Assembly (NCBI GenBank): GCA_002435955.1
Contig: DIWZ01000040.1
Coordinates: 26,295-62,725 of the forward strand
DNA length: 36,431 bases
Reading direction: 5' to 3'
Origin: Pelobacter sp. UBA6093
GTDB taxonomy: Bacteria; Desulfobacterota; Desulfuromonadia; Desulfuromonadales; Syntrophotaleaceae
Under the pieces are notes generated by a model. It searched no databases, was not told the origin of the DNA, and saw only the letters and a program-made list of their open reading frames with translations. The translations under genes and the position numbers were made by a program. Every line of letters starts with the position of its first letter. The first letter of the stretch is position 1. Shown in pieces: positions 24,430-33,120 of the stretch.

Positions 24430-24734
24430 TACCCCCTGTGTCAGGATAGATGCCGCCAACGCCCCAGGCGGTGAGGATGATGTCGTACACCACCGGCATC
24501 GGACGCGGACCGAAGGTATCGCCGACACAGGAAGGCATTGTGCCGAAGCCGATGCCGTTGAATAAGGAGCTGATGTCGTGCAGGCTGGCCAACGGCAAGC
24601 TTGGCGATCACTACAGGAGCGGTCAACTGGTTGACTTCATAGGCTTTTTGGAGAATATCCGCCAGAATCGGCGACTGGAAGCTGATGAACATGATGCCGG
24701 CACAGATGTTCAGGAAGAACACAACCAACATCAT
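24430..24734 (-). pseudogene. MFS transporter remnant, oxalate/formate-antiporter-like
   Basis: The N-terminal frame from 24734 reads VVFFLNICAGIMFISFQSPILADILQKAYEVN, a membrane-helix region of the OxlT-like MFS branch. Near 24600 it loses frame, and the next frame continues with family-like DISSLFNGIG, then GTMPSCVGDTFGPRPMPVVYDIILTAWGVGGIYP, which in intact members lies much further on. So there is a frameshift plus at least one large deletion: about 100 residues remain of some 400. Its place beside the formate dehydrogenase genes suggests that it once moved formate or oxalate; that is inference. Confidence 0.65.
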
Positions 24735-24737
24735 AAT

Positions 24738-24798
24738 AAAACGGATCTATCCACCAAAAGAAGGTAGGTTTGGTTTGGTGAATAGATCCGCAAAAAAA
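24738..24798 (-). terminator. Hairpin terminator after fdhA
   Basis: Arms of 17 bp (24742-24758 and 24774-24790, one mismatch) form a stem that on the minus strand is followed by TTTTATTA. It lies about 60 bp past the fdhA stop, ending the formate dehydrogenase transcript before the transporter remnant. Confidence 0.75.
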
Positions 24799-24856
24799 GA
24801 CTGTCAGAGGTCAGGGGGTACTCATCGCACCCCCTGCCTCCCTTATAAAATCACAC

Positions 24857-27550
24857 TCAAATCTTTTTCACACTCGCGGCGCAGACCTTGTACTCAGGAA
24901 TCTTGGCAATCGGGTCAAGTGCCGTGTTGGTCAGCACGTTGGCCGCTCCTACAGCAAAATGGAACGGCATGAAGATCACGTTTTCCTTGAGTTTGGCTGT
25001 CACCTTAGCGGCAACTTCAATCTGTCCGCGGCGGGTTGAAACGGCCACCATTTCTCCATCGGTGACGCCGAGTTTTTCGGCCAGAGCCGGATTAATCTCG
25101 ACAAAGGACGCCGGGGACAACTTGTTCAAACCATCAACTTTACCGGTCATGGTCCGGGTATGATAGTGATAGAGAACACGACCGGTGGTCATGATGTAGG
25201 GATAATCTGCATCCGGAAGTTCAGCACTGGGTTTATACACCGCAGGTTTGAACAGACCCAAACCGCGGGCGACTTTGCCGCTGTGCAAAAACTTGGTACC
25301 GGCATGATCCGGCGTCGGACACGGCCACTGCAAGCTGCCCAGCTCTTCCAGACGCTCATAGCTAATCCCGCCGTAGGAAGGAGTCACCGTGGTGATTTCG
25401 TTAAAGACTTCTTCCGCGCTGGCGTAGCGCTTTTCAATGCCGAGCTTGTTCAACAGATCCATCAGGATCTGCCAGTCAGGCTTGCAGTTGCCAACAGGCT
25501 TGATCGCCTTGCGGACTCGCTGCACTCGACGTTCCGTATTGGAGAAGGTGCCATCCTTTTCGGCAAAGGAAGCGGCCGGCAGCACAACGTCTGCCAGTTG
25601 TGCCGTTTCAGTCAGGAAGATATCCTGGACGATCAGGAACTCGGTATTTTTCAGCGCTTCTTCCACATGGTGCAGATCCGGGTCGGAAACCATCGGGTTC
25701 TCACCCATGATGTACAGAACTTTGATATCACCATGGCCAGCTTTGTGGACGATTTCGGTGAGGGTCAGACCCACCTTGTCGGACAGTTCGACACCCCAGG
25801 CCTTTTCGAATTTGGCCTTGATTTCGGGATTCGCAACACTCTGGTAGGCGGGATAGGTGCCGGGCAGGCCACCCATATCGCATGCGCCCTGAACGTTGTT
25901 CTGACCGCGCAGAGGATTGATACCACCGCTCTCGATACCGATGTTGCCGCACAACAGAGCCAGGTTGGACAGAGTCATGACCCCTTCCGTACCAGTCGTG
26001 TGCTGGGTAACCCCCATGGCATAGACGATAGCAGCTTTAGGGGCCTGAGCATACATGCGTGCCGCACTCTTGATGTCTTCAGCGCTCACACCGCAGATTT
26101 CAGCGGCTTTTTCCGGCGTGAAATCCGCCAGCGTTGCTACCAGCTCATCATAGTTTTCGGTACGCTCCTTGATATACTCGGCAGCCTGCAGACCTTCGCT
26201 GATGATGTAGCTCATCATGCCGTTATACAGAGCGATGTTGGTTCCCGGAGTGATCTGCAAAAACACATCCGCATCAGCGGCCAGCTCGATTTTCCGAGGC
26301 TCGGCAACGATGATTTTCGTACCCTTTGCCTTTGCCCGACGAATTTTGGCACCGATTACCGGATGGCCTTCGGTCGTATTGGAACCTGTGATAAAAATCG
26401 CACCAGAGTCCATCAACTCATCGATGCTGTTGGTCATTGCGCCACTGCCAAGCGTAGTTGCCAGACCGGCAACTGTTGAGGAGTGTCAAAGTCGAGCGCA
26501 GTGATCGACATTGTTTGTGCCGAACCCCGCGCGAACCAATTTCTGGAACAGGTAATTTTCTTCGTTGGTGACCCTTGCCGAGGTGAGACCGGCGAGAGCA
26601 TCGTTGCCATATTCAGCCTTGGTAGCTTTTACCTTATCGGCAATGAGGCCATATGCCTCGTCCCAGGTTGCCTCAACAAGCTCGCCATTCTTTCTGATCA
26701 GCGGCGTTTTCAGACGATCCGGATGGTTGATGAAATTGAATCCGTACTTGCCTTTGACGCACAGCAAACTACTGTTGGACGCACCGTCCATGGGCTCAAC
26801 ACCTACCACCTTGTTTTCCTTGGCGAGCAGGTTCATCTGGCACCCTACCCCACAGTACGAGCAGGTGGTTTTGACTTTGCTGACTTCCCAGGAACGGAAT
26901 TTTTCCTTGCTTTTCGAAAGCAGGGCGCCGACCGGGCATACGGACACGCAATTGCCGCAGGAAACGCAGGTGGAATCACTCATACCCTTGTCGAAAGGCG
27001 CCACGGGATGAGTGGTGAAGCCGCGGTCACCGAAAGCGATTGCCTTGGTGCTCTGAAAGTTGGTACAGACCTGTACGCAGCGACGGCAAGCCACGCATTT
27101 GTTCAGATCGCGGGTATAGAATTCGTTGCTGGCATCCAACGGATAGTCGTTACGCAGCCCGGGATAATCAGAAACTTCGATACCGTACTGATAACAGAGA
27201 TCCTGCAGTTTGCAGGCGCCGGCCTTTTCGCAGGTGAGACAATCGAGGGGATGATCGGACAGCATCAGGTGCAGGACCGTTTTGCGAGCTTCGATAACCC
27301 GCTGGGAGTCAGTCTTGATCACCATCCCGTCCATAATGGAGGTGGCGCAAGCCGGCGCCAGATTGCGGCGCTTTTCAATTTCAACCACGCAGATACGGCA
27401 AGCCGCAGACTGTTGGTTGAATTGTTTTTCCATATCGAGCTGGCAGAGAGTAGGAATATCGATGCCTACTTTTTTGGCTGCCGCCAGAATTGTGCTGCCG
27501 GCAGGCATTTCAACAGCCTGACCGTCAATCGTTATCGTCAACATAGACAT
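24857..27550 (-). CDS. fdhA: Formate dehydrogenase catalytic subunit, selenocysteine-containing, with NuoG-like N-terminus
   Basis: Reading through an in-frame TGA at 26486-26488 as selenocysteine (residue 355) gives 897 residues. Flanks are NNVDHCARL-U-HSSTVAGLATTLGSG, the family Sec context. Order: [2Fe-2S] ferredoxin-like (C36, C51, C54, C68), His-Cys [4Fe-4S] (H100, C104, C107, C113), two [4Fe-4S] motifs (C152-C162; C195-C205), then the molybdopterin domain with its own [4Fe-4S] (C230, C233, C237, C264). The enzyme oxidises formate to CO2 or the reverse, at Mo or W-bis-MGD, and passes electrons to the NuoEF-like subunits. ATG 27550 has GGGAG ten bases upstream. Conventional gene callers would split it into two frames (26486-27559 and 24857-26437). 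Confidence 0.95.
26457..26488 (-). promoter_or_regulatory. Bacterial SECIS-like hairpin with the selenocysteine TGA
   Basis: On the minus strand the TGA (26486-26488) is followed after 12 bases by GTTGCC-GGTCT-GGCAAC (26457-26473), a six-pair stem with the GGTCT loop also found in the E. coli fdhF SECIS. It should recruit SelB and Sec-tRNA. SelA, SelB and selC must lie elsewhere. Confidence 0.9.
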
Positions 27551-27568
27551 GAAACACATCTCCCTTCG

Positions 27569-29035
27569 TTACTGTTTGATGATGGCGTCGAATTTACACT
27601 TGTCCAGACATGCGCCGCACTTGATACAGGCGGCCTGATCGATGACATGGACTTCCTTGGGCTTGCCGCTGATGCAGTTAACCGGGCAAACCCTGGCGCA
27701 CAGGGTGCAACCCACGCACTTTTCCTCCACAACGGTGAACTCAAGCAGATCGGCACAAACGCCAGCAGGACATTTCTTGTCGATGACGTGCGCGCGGTAT
27801 TCATCTTCGAAAACGCGCATGGTCGACAGGACCGGGTTGGGCATGGTCTGACCCAGTCCACACAGTGCGGTGTCCTTGATGTTATGGGACAGGCTGCGCA
27901 GTTTTTCCAGGTCGGCTTCGGTACCCTGGCCGATGGTGATTTTGTCCAGAATCTCATAGATACGCTTGGAACCGATACGGCAGGGGGTACATTTGCCGCA
28001 GGTTTCGTCCATGGTGAAGTCCAGGAAGAATTTGGCAACCGCCACCATGCAGTCGTCTTCGTCCATGACGATCATGCCGCCGGAACCCATCATCGACTGG
28101 CGTGCCACCAGGTTTTCGTAGTCGATGGGTGCGTCCAGGTCCTTGTAGGTCAAAGCGCCGCCGGAGGGCCCGCCGGTCTGTACGGCTTTGAATTCCTTGC
28201 CGTCGGGGATACCGCCACCGACATCGTAGATGACGGTTTTAAGGCTGGTACCCATGGGAACTTCGATCAGACCAACGTTGTTGATCTTGCCACAGATACA
28301 GAACACCTTGGTGCCCTTGGAGGTCTCGGTTCCGATGCCGCTGAACCAGTCCGCGCCCTTCATGATGATGGCGGGGATGTTGGCCAACGTCTCGACGTTG
28401 TTGACGATGGTCGGCTTGTCCCAGTAACCGGCTTCGGCAGGGAAAGGGGGCTTGGTGTAGGGCTCGCCGCGGTTACCTTCCATGGAGGCGATCAGAGCGG
28501 TTTCCTCACCACAGACGAAAGCGCCGGCGCCGTATTTCAGTTCGATATCAAAGCTGAAGTCGGTGCCCATGATGTTGTCGCCCAGAAGACCCATGTCTTT
28601 GGCCTGCTGGATGGCCAATTTCAGACGGGCGATGGCAAGCGGGTACTCGGCACGAATGTAGATGGTGCCTTTGTTGCCGCCGATGGCGTAGCCGCCGATG
28701 GCCATGGCTTCCAGCACGTTGTGCGGGTCGCCTTCGAGTACCGCGCGGTCCATGAACGCGCCCGGATCGCCTTCGTCGGCGTTACAGACAACATACTTGG
28801 TGTCGGATGCGTACTTGGCAGCGAAGCCCCATTTGACGCCGGTGGGGAAACCTGCGCCGCCGCGACCGCGCAAACCGCTGTTTTTCATAAGATCGATCAC
28901 GTCGGCCGGCTTCATTTCGGCCAGGCATTTACCCAGTGCCTGGTAGCCGCCAACCGCAATATAGGATTCGACGGATTCGGGATCGATGAACCCGGTGTTC
29001 CGAGTGGCTATTCTGAGCTGATTTTTGTCCACCAT
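27569..29035 (-). CDS. NuoF/HydB-like FMN- and NAD-binding subunit
   Basis: 488 residues. The NADH/FMN site is in GLRGRGGAGFPTGVKWGF (55-71) and NADEGDPGAFMDR; the N3-type [4Fe-4S] ligands are C346, C349, C352 and C392; the C-terminus has two [4Fe-4S] ferredoxin motifs (C440-C450, C470-C480). HydB-type proteins of trimeric hydrogenases usually also carry an N-terminal [2Fe-2S] thioredoxin-like domain; here that domain is a separate gene directly upstream. The subunit should exchange electrons with NAD and, through the extra ferredoxin motifs, perhaps with ferredoxin, so confurcation or bifurcation is possible but unproven. GGGAGAG seven bases before ATG 29035. Confidence 0.93.
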   Translation of the reverse strand: MVDKNQLRIATRNTGFIDPESVESYIAVGGYQALGKCLAEMKPADVIDLMKNSGLRGRGGAGFPTGVKWGFAAKYASDTKYVVCNADEGDPGAFMDRAVLEGDPHNVLEAMAIGGYAIGGNKGTIYIRAEYPLAIARLKLAIQQAKDMGLLGDNIMGTDFSFDIELKYGAGAFVCGEETALIASMEGNRGEPYTKPPFPAEAGYWDKPTIVNNVETLANIPAIIMKGADWFSGIGTETSKGTKVFCICGKINNVGLIEVPMGTSLKTVIYDVGGGIPDGKEFKAVQTGGPSGGALTYKDLDAPIDYENLVARQSMMGSGGMIVMDEDDCMVAVAKFFLDFTMDETCGKCTPCRIGSKRIYEILDKITIGQGTEADLEKLRSLSHNIKDTALCGLGQTMPNPVLSTMRVFEDEYRAHVIDKKCPAGVCADLLEFTVVEEKCVGCTLCARVCPVNCISGKPKEVHVIDQAACIKCGACLDKCKFDAIIKQ

Positions 29036-29053
29036 AGCTATGCTCTCCCTGAA

Positions 29054-29437
29054 TTAAAAAACAATGCGCTCGTAGCTGGCCGGAATGACGCCGTCGACCA
29101 GTTCGCCGCTCTTGATGTACTTGCTCACCAGTTCCTTGGCCTTGTCACCCTTGATGTAACCGAAAACAACCGGCTCTTTGCCGGGCAGGGTGATTTCGAC
29201 AGTGGGCTCGGCGAAACAGTACGTCATGCAGCCGGACATGGTGAATTCGACGTTGTTGATGCCGAGGGCGGCAGCTTCCTGCTTCATGGCTTCCATGACT
29301 TCCTTACCGCCGGAAGCGATGCCACAAGTTGCAAGAGATACGTTCACTATGACTTTTTCGTTTTTGGTTTTGGCGGCAACGGCTTGCAGCTCGTCACGCT
29401 TTTTCTGCAATTCCGCCAGAGATTTTATCTTGGCCAT
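29054..29437 (-). CDS. Thioredoxin-like [2Fe-2S] subunit (HydB N-terminal-domain-like)
   Basis: 127 residues. A Lys-rich helical start is followed by a thioredoxin-type fold with cysteines in SLATCGIASGG and SGCMTYC, fitting a [2Fe-2S] site like that of the N-terminal domain of HydB and NuoF fusions. GGGGAG nine bases before ATG 29437. It sits 18 bp before the NuoF-like gene, between it and the NuoE-like gene, as an independent subunit. Confidence 0.9.
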   Translation of the reverse strand: MAKIKSLAELQKKRDELQAVAAKTKNEKVIVNVSLATCGIASGGKEVMEAMKQEAAALGINNVEFTMSGCMTYCFAEPTVEITLPGKEPVVFGYIKGDKAKELVSKYIKSGELVDGVIPASYERIVF

Positions 29438-29457
29438 ATCTGTGTTGTCTCCCCGTG

Positions 29458-29964
29458 TTAGGAAAAATCGGCAATGATGTCTTTAACCTGGTCGGCAGTC
29501 ACATTGGCATAGACCTTCTCACCGACCATGACCACCGGAGCGAGGGCGCAGGCACCAACACAACGCAGGCAGTCGATGGAGAAAACACCGTCGGGAGTAA
29601 CCTCGCCTATTTCCACCTGAAGCTGCTGCTTGAGAGCGTCGACAACCTTGTTGGCCCCCTTGACGAAACAGGCCGTACCCATGCACACGGCAATGGGGTT
29701 TTTACCCTTCGGTATCTGGGTGAAAAAGGTGTAGAAACTGATCACCCCGTATACCTGCACCACAGGAAGGTTCAGGGCATCGGCAACATACTGCTGGATT
29801 TCCTCAGGCAGGTAACCGAACAGGCTCTGGGCCTTGTGCAAAACGGTTATGAGATGACCTTCCTTGGTAGGCAAGGTTTCGATGAAAGCATCGAGTTCCC
29901 GGAAAAGAGTCTCCGGAAAACCTTGCTGGGACTCACATTTCTGTTTTTCCTGGCAATTAGACAT
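29458..29964 (-). CDS. NuoE/HydC-like [2Fe-2S] subunit
   Basis: 168 residues. Four-helix N-terminus (ALLTVLHKAQSLFGYLP-type block, here LITVLHKAQSLFGYLPEEI) and a thioredoxin-like [2Fe-2S] domain with VCMGTACFVKGA and SIDCLRCVGACALAPVVMV, the usual C-x4-C and C-x3-C ligands. In NADH dehydrogenases and HydABC complexes this subunit pairs with the NuoF-like flavoprotein. AGGGGAG five bases before ATG 29964. First gene of the formate dehydrogenase operon; the four genes read in one direction with short gaps. Confidence 0.94.
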   Translation of the reverse strand: MSNCQEKQKCESQQGFPETLFRELDAFIETLPTKEGHLITVLHKAQSLFGYLPEEIQQYVADALNLPVVQVYGVISFYTFFTQIPKGKNPIAVCMGTACFVKGANKVVDALKQQLQVEIGEVTPDGVFSIDCLRCVGACALAPVVMVGEKVYANVTADQVKDIIADFS

Positions 29965-30666
29965 AGTTTCTCCCCTAAAAGATAAATGGAATCCGAGCAC
30001 ATACGACAGGCATCCCATGCACGTGCGCAATCGCAACACATGGCTCCATTGCCAAGCGCACCTCTACCTGTCTGCCGAGACTCTCGGGTCCCGGTTGACA
30101 TACGACATGAAACGACGCGCGATGCGGTGCAACGCACGTCTATGTATTGTTTTAATCGGGTGTGGGGGTTATGCGAGAAATAGCCGAACCGGGGAGCTCG
30201 GCCATTTCTCCTCCTCCAAAACATATGCAAACGTCGGTCGATCTTGGTTTAGAAAAACAAACAAAGTCTCAAAGACAAGGGGATGGACAGGAGACAGGCC
30301 GAGTCGACGCCAGACAGGCAGCCGGTTTTCCCGGATACATCCACCTTGGCGGGGTCTCATGCCGGTGATAATGCCACCACCTGGCTTTTCTCTATTTAGT
30401 TTTCCCTGGCAAAAATGACCTAGGTATTGATAACATCAATAGAATATCTTTTCAACTTTTTTTTCTACATTCCGGACACGGAAAGCCCGGCAAAGACAAG
30501 ACATTGACATATTTTCGCCTGGCTGCAGCGTATACGCCGTATTGTCGCAGACTGCAAAAAAATGACCCACCATGTTACTTGCCGAGCGACAAAAAAACAG
30601 CGTTATCAAACGTGGCGGCAATTTCTGGCAACTGTTTTCGAAACAAAGGTTTGCGACAGACTCCAA
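29965..30666. other. Leader and promoter region of the formate dehydrogenase operon, no gene
   Basis: No credible gene. It holds a 36-nt dyad hairpin at 30175-30210 (arms GAGAAAT-x-GCCGA and TCGGC-x-ATTTCTC), a perfect palindrome TATTGATAACATCAATA at 30425-30441, and on the minus strand at 30290-30400 two small stems (GGTG/CACC; CCGG-GAAAA-CCGG) that could belong to a structured leader. The palindrome resembles an FNR-type half-site pair but has a 3-base, not a 4-base, spacer. Confidence 0.4.
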
Positions 30667-31212
30667 TCAACAGGACTGCTGGCAGGCATTAATGGGAATT
30701 TGGGCAATATAGGGCAACGCACGATATTTGTCGGCACAGTCCAAACCATAGCCGACAATCCAGACATCCGGGATATCGAACCCGAGATAATCGATGGGTA
30801 CCTCGATTTCCATGGAACCGGCCTTGCGCAGCAGAGAGCAGGTCTTGAGTGAGGCAGGATTCCTTGCGCGAAGCAAACGCAGCAAATAGTCGAGGGTATG
30901 ACCGGTGTCGACAATATCTTCCACGATCAAAACATGTCGGTGCGAGATGTCGGTGCGCAAATCCATGATCAAACGCACAGCGCCGCTTGTGGTGGAAGTT
31001 TCGTAAGACGACAGAGCAATAAAATCGATACTTCTGGGGATACTGAGAGCCCGTGAGAGATCGGCCAGAAATATGTAGCATCCGCGCAAAACACCGACCA
31101 TGATAATTTCATCGACATCGGCATAATCCCTGGAGATCTGACGCGCCAACTCCTGAACTCGTGTCCGGATGGTTTGTTCACTTAGCAGAATCATGGAATC
31201 GAGAGCAGGCAT
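30667..31212 (-). CDS. hpt: Hypoxanthine phosphoribosyltransferase
   Basis: 181 residues. Converts hypoxanthine (and usually guanine) plus PRPP to IMP/GMP. The PRPP-binding loop is VLIVEDIVDTGHTLDYLL, with the family blocks IIMVGVLRGCYIFLADLSR, IDFIALSSYET and VWIVGYGLDC. Start at 31212, 11 bp after the ade stop, with TGAGGAC nine bases upstream; ATG 31194 is the alternative. Ade makes hypoxanthine from adenine, so the two form a purine-salvage pair. Confidence 0.95.
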   Translation of the reverse strand: MPALDSMILLSEQTIRTRVQELARQISRDYADVDEIIMVGVLRGCYIFLADLSRALSIPRSIDFIALSSYETSTTSGAVRLIMDLRTDISHRHVLIVEDIVDTGHTLDYLLRLLRARNPASLKTCSLLRKAGSMEIEVPIDYLGFDIPDVWIVGYGLDCADKYRALPYIAQIPINACQQSC

Positions 31213-31223
31213 GGTTCCAGTCC

Positions 31224-32987
31224 TCAGGCATCGACACACAGCGGCACCACCTTTTGAGCCGCAACATCGACAAGGCCATAGTCAGTGAGCTTGAGCTCCG
31301 GTATTACCTCGAGGGCAAGAAAGCTCAGGGTCATGAAAAGTCGCGGCAATCCACAACCCAACTTTAGCACGGCGGCTTCCAGGCGGGATTGCATTTGAAT
31401 CAGGTCTCCGGCAGTTGCCAGCGACATCAGCCCGCCGAGGGGCAAGGCCACATGTTCCAGCACCCGGTCTCCCAGTGCCACCGCCTGCCCGCCGCCGGAG
31501 TCGGCAACGGCCCGTGCGGCCGTCATCATGGAGCGATCGTCCGATCCTGCCACGATCAGGTTATGATGATCATGTGCCACGGTGCTGGCAACGGCGCCCT
31601 GCTGCAGTTGCAACCCTTGCACAAATCCTTTTCCGCAACGCCCTGAGGCCTGGTGACGCTCGATTACGGCGAGTTTCAGGATGTCGCGCGCGGGATCCGC
31701 CATCAGTTCTCCATTTTGCACTTTCCCTGACAGGATCCGCTGCTCGGTAACCAACTGCCCCTTCAACACTCCGATGACGCGCACATTCTGAGCTTGCGCC
31801 GGAATCCTCAAATCGATGCTTGTCCAATCGACGTGTACGGTATCCAGAAAAGCCGACATACACGAGGTGTTGTCCTGATCGGCACCACAGGCAACAGCAT
31901 CGCCGTCCCGGGCGACCAGCCGACCTGCCTGCCAAACCAACCGGGGGCGGAAGTCACTCAGCGACGAAAAAGCGACAATGTCAGCCCTTTTCCCCGGAGC
32001 GATCAGCCCACGATCGGTAAGCCGATAATGCTCTGCGGGATTCAGGCAGGCCATGCGCAAGGCGGTCACAAGGGGCACGCCGTCTGCCATGGCCATGCGC
32101 ACCAGATGATCGATGGATCCTTCATGCAAAAGATCCGCAGCATCTCGGTCGTCGGTACAAAAAGCCAGCCAGCGCTCATATTGGGGAGAAATTACGGGTA
32201 ACAAGGCCTGCAGATTACGCGCGGCGCTTCCTTCCCGAAGGAACACCCGCATGCCGCGGCGCAGCCTTGCCAGGGCCTCTTGCGCCGTGGAACATTCGTG
32301 ATCGGAAGAAATACCTGCTGCCGCATAGGCATCGAGGTCCGCACCGGTGACCCCTGGTGCATGCCCGTCAATCAGCCATCCCTTTGCCAGGCCAAGCTCA
32401 TGCATTAATCGCGGATGACCATGGATCACACCCTGAAAGTCCATGACCTCACCGAGGCCGACGACTCCGGGGTAGCGTAACAATCTACGGAGATCTTCGG
32501 ATTCAAGGCTTGCACCCGCACCGGCAAGCGATGTCGCCGGCACGCACGAAGGGACGGTCATGAGAATATCGACAAGAGAGCGGCGGCCGTCATCGCACAT
32601 GCATCGAATGCCGGGAACGCCGCACACATTGGCAATTTCATGGGGATTGCTGATAGCGGTAGTAACGCCATGGGGAGCAATAAGCTTCGCGAATTCCCGC
32701 GGTCGAAGCATGGAACTCTCGACATGCACATGCGCATCGACCAGGCCTGGCGAGACATAAAGACCATGCATATCAAAACTATGTCGTGCAGGCAGACCTG
32801 TGCGTACCGCAGCAATAGTCTTACCGACAATCGCTATATCTGTATGGTGAACCGCACCGGTCACAAGATCGAGGACCCGTGCATTACGTAAGGCCAGGTC
32901 AGCGGGACAATCGCCACGTGCCACCGCCAGCAGATACGGCAAGCCCCCCTTACCCTGGCTTCCCTTCTTGGAATCATAGCCGCGCAT
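31224..32987 (-). CDS. ade: Adenine deaminase
   Basis: 587 residues. Deaminates adenine to hypoxanthine and ammonia at a binuclear metal site. Metal ligands and signatures: SPGLVDAHVHVESSML, SNPHEIANVCGV, DGHAPGVTG, ISSDHECST and the C-terminal block TVAHDHHNLIVAGSDD. GGGAG eight bases before ATG 32987. Length is normal for the bacterial ADE family. Cotranscribed with hpt downstream. Confidence 0.96.
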   Translation of the reverse strand: MRGYDSKKGSQGKGGLPYLLAVARGDCPADLALRNARVLDLVTGAVHHTDIAIVGKTIAAVRTGLPARHSFDMHGLYVSPGLVDAHVHVESSMLRPREFAKLIAPHGVTTAISNPHEIANVCGVPGIRCMCDDGRRSLVDILMTVPSCVPATSLAGAGASLESEDLRRLLRYPGVVGLGEVMDFQGVIHGHPRLMHELGLAKGWLIDGHAPGVTGADLDAYAAAGISSDHECSTAQEALARLRRGMRVFLREGSAARNLQALLPVISPQYERWLAFCTDDRDAADLLHEGSIDHLVRMAMADGVPLVTALRMACLNPAEHYRLTDRGLIAPGKRADIVAFSSLSDFRPRLVWQAGRLVARDGDAVACGADQDNTSCMSAFLDTVHVDWTSIDLRIPAQAQNVRVIGVLKGQLVTEQRILSGKVQNGELMADPARDILKLAVIERHQASGRCGKGFVQGLQLQQGAVASTVAHDHHNLIVAGSDDRSMMTAARAVADSGGGQAVALGDRVLEHVALPLGGLMSLATAGDLIQMQSRLEAAVLKLGCGLPRLFMTLSFLALEVIPELKLTDYGLVDVAAQKVVPLCVDA

Positions 32988-33120
32988 AATCCAAGCTCCC
33001 GGGTCTTCATCCTGATGCTTCCATTATACCCCTGGATGGCGAAACAGGGATGTATCAGGTTGAATTAGCGACCACTCCATTGCTTGCCAACTTTCACCAG
33101 GTGGCGCGCAGAGGGGGGAA

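Noticed and set aside
25160..26479. A 439-codon open frame on the plus strand
   Set aside because: It lies antisense to fdhA and has no family-like blocks.
26483..29461. A 992-codon open frame on the plus strand
   Set aside because: It is the mirror of the fdh operon genes on the minus strand, which carry all recognisable domains and ribosome sites.
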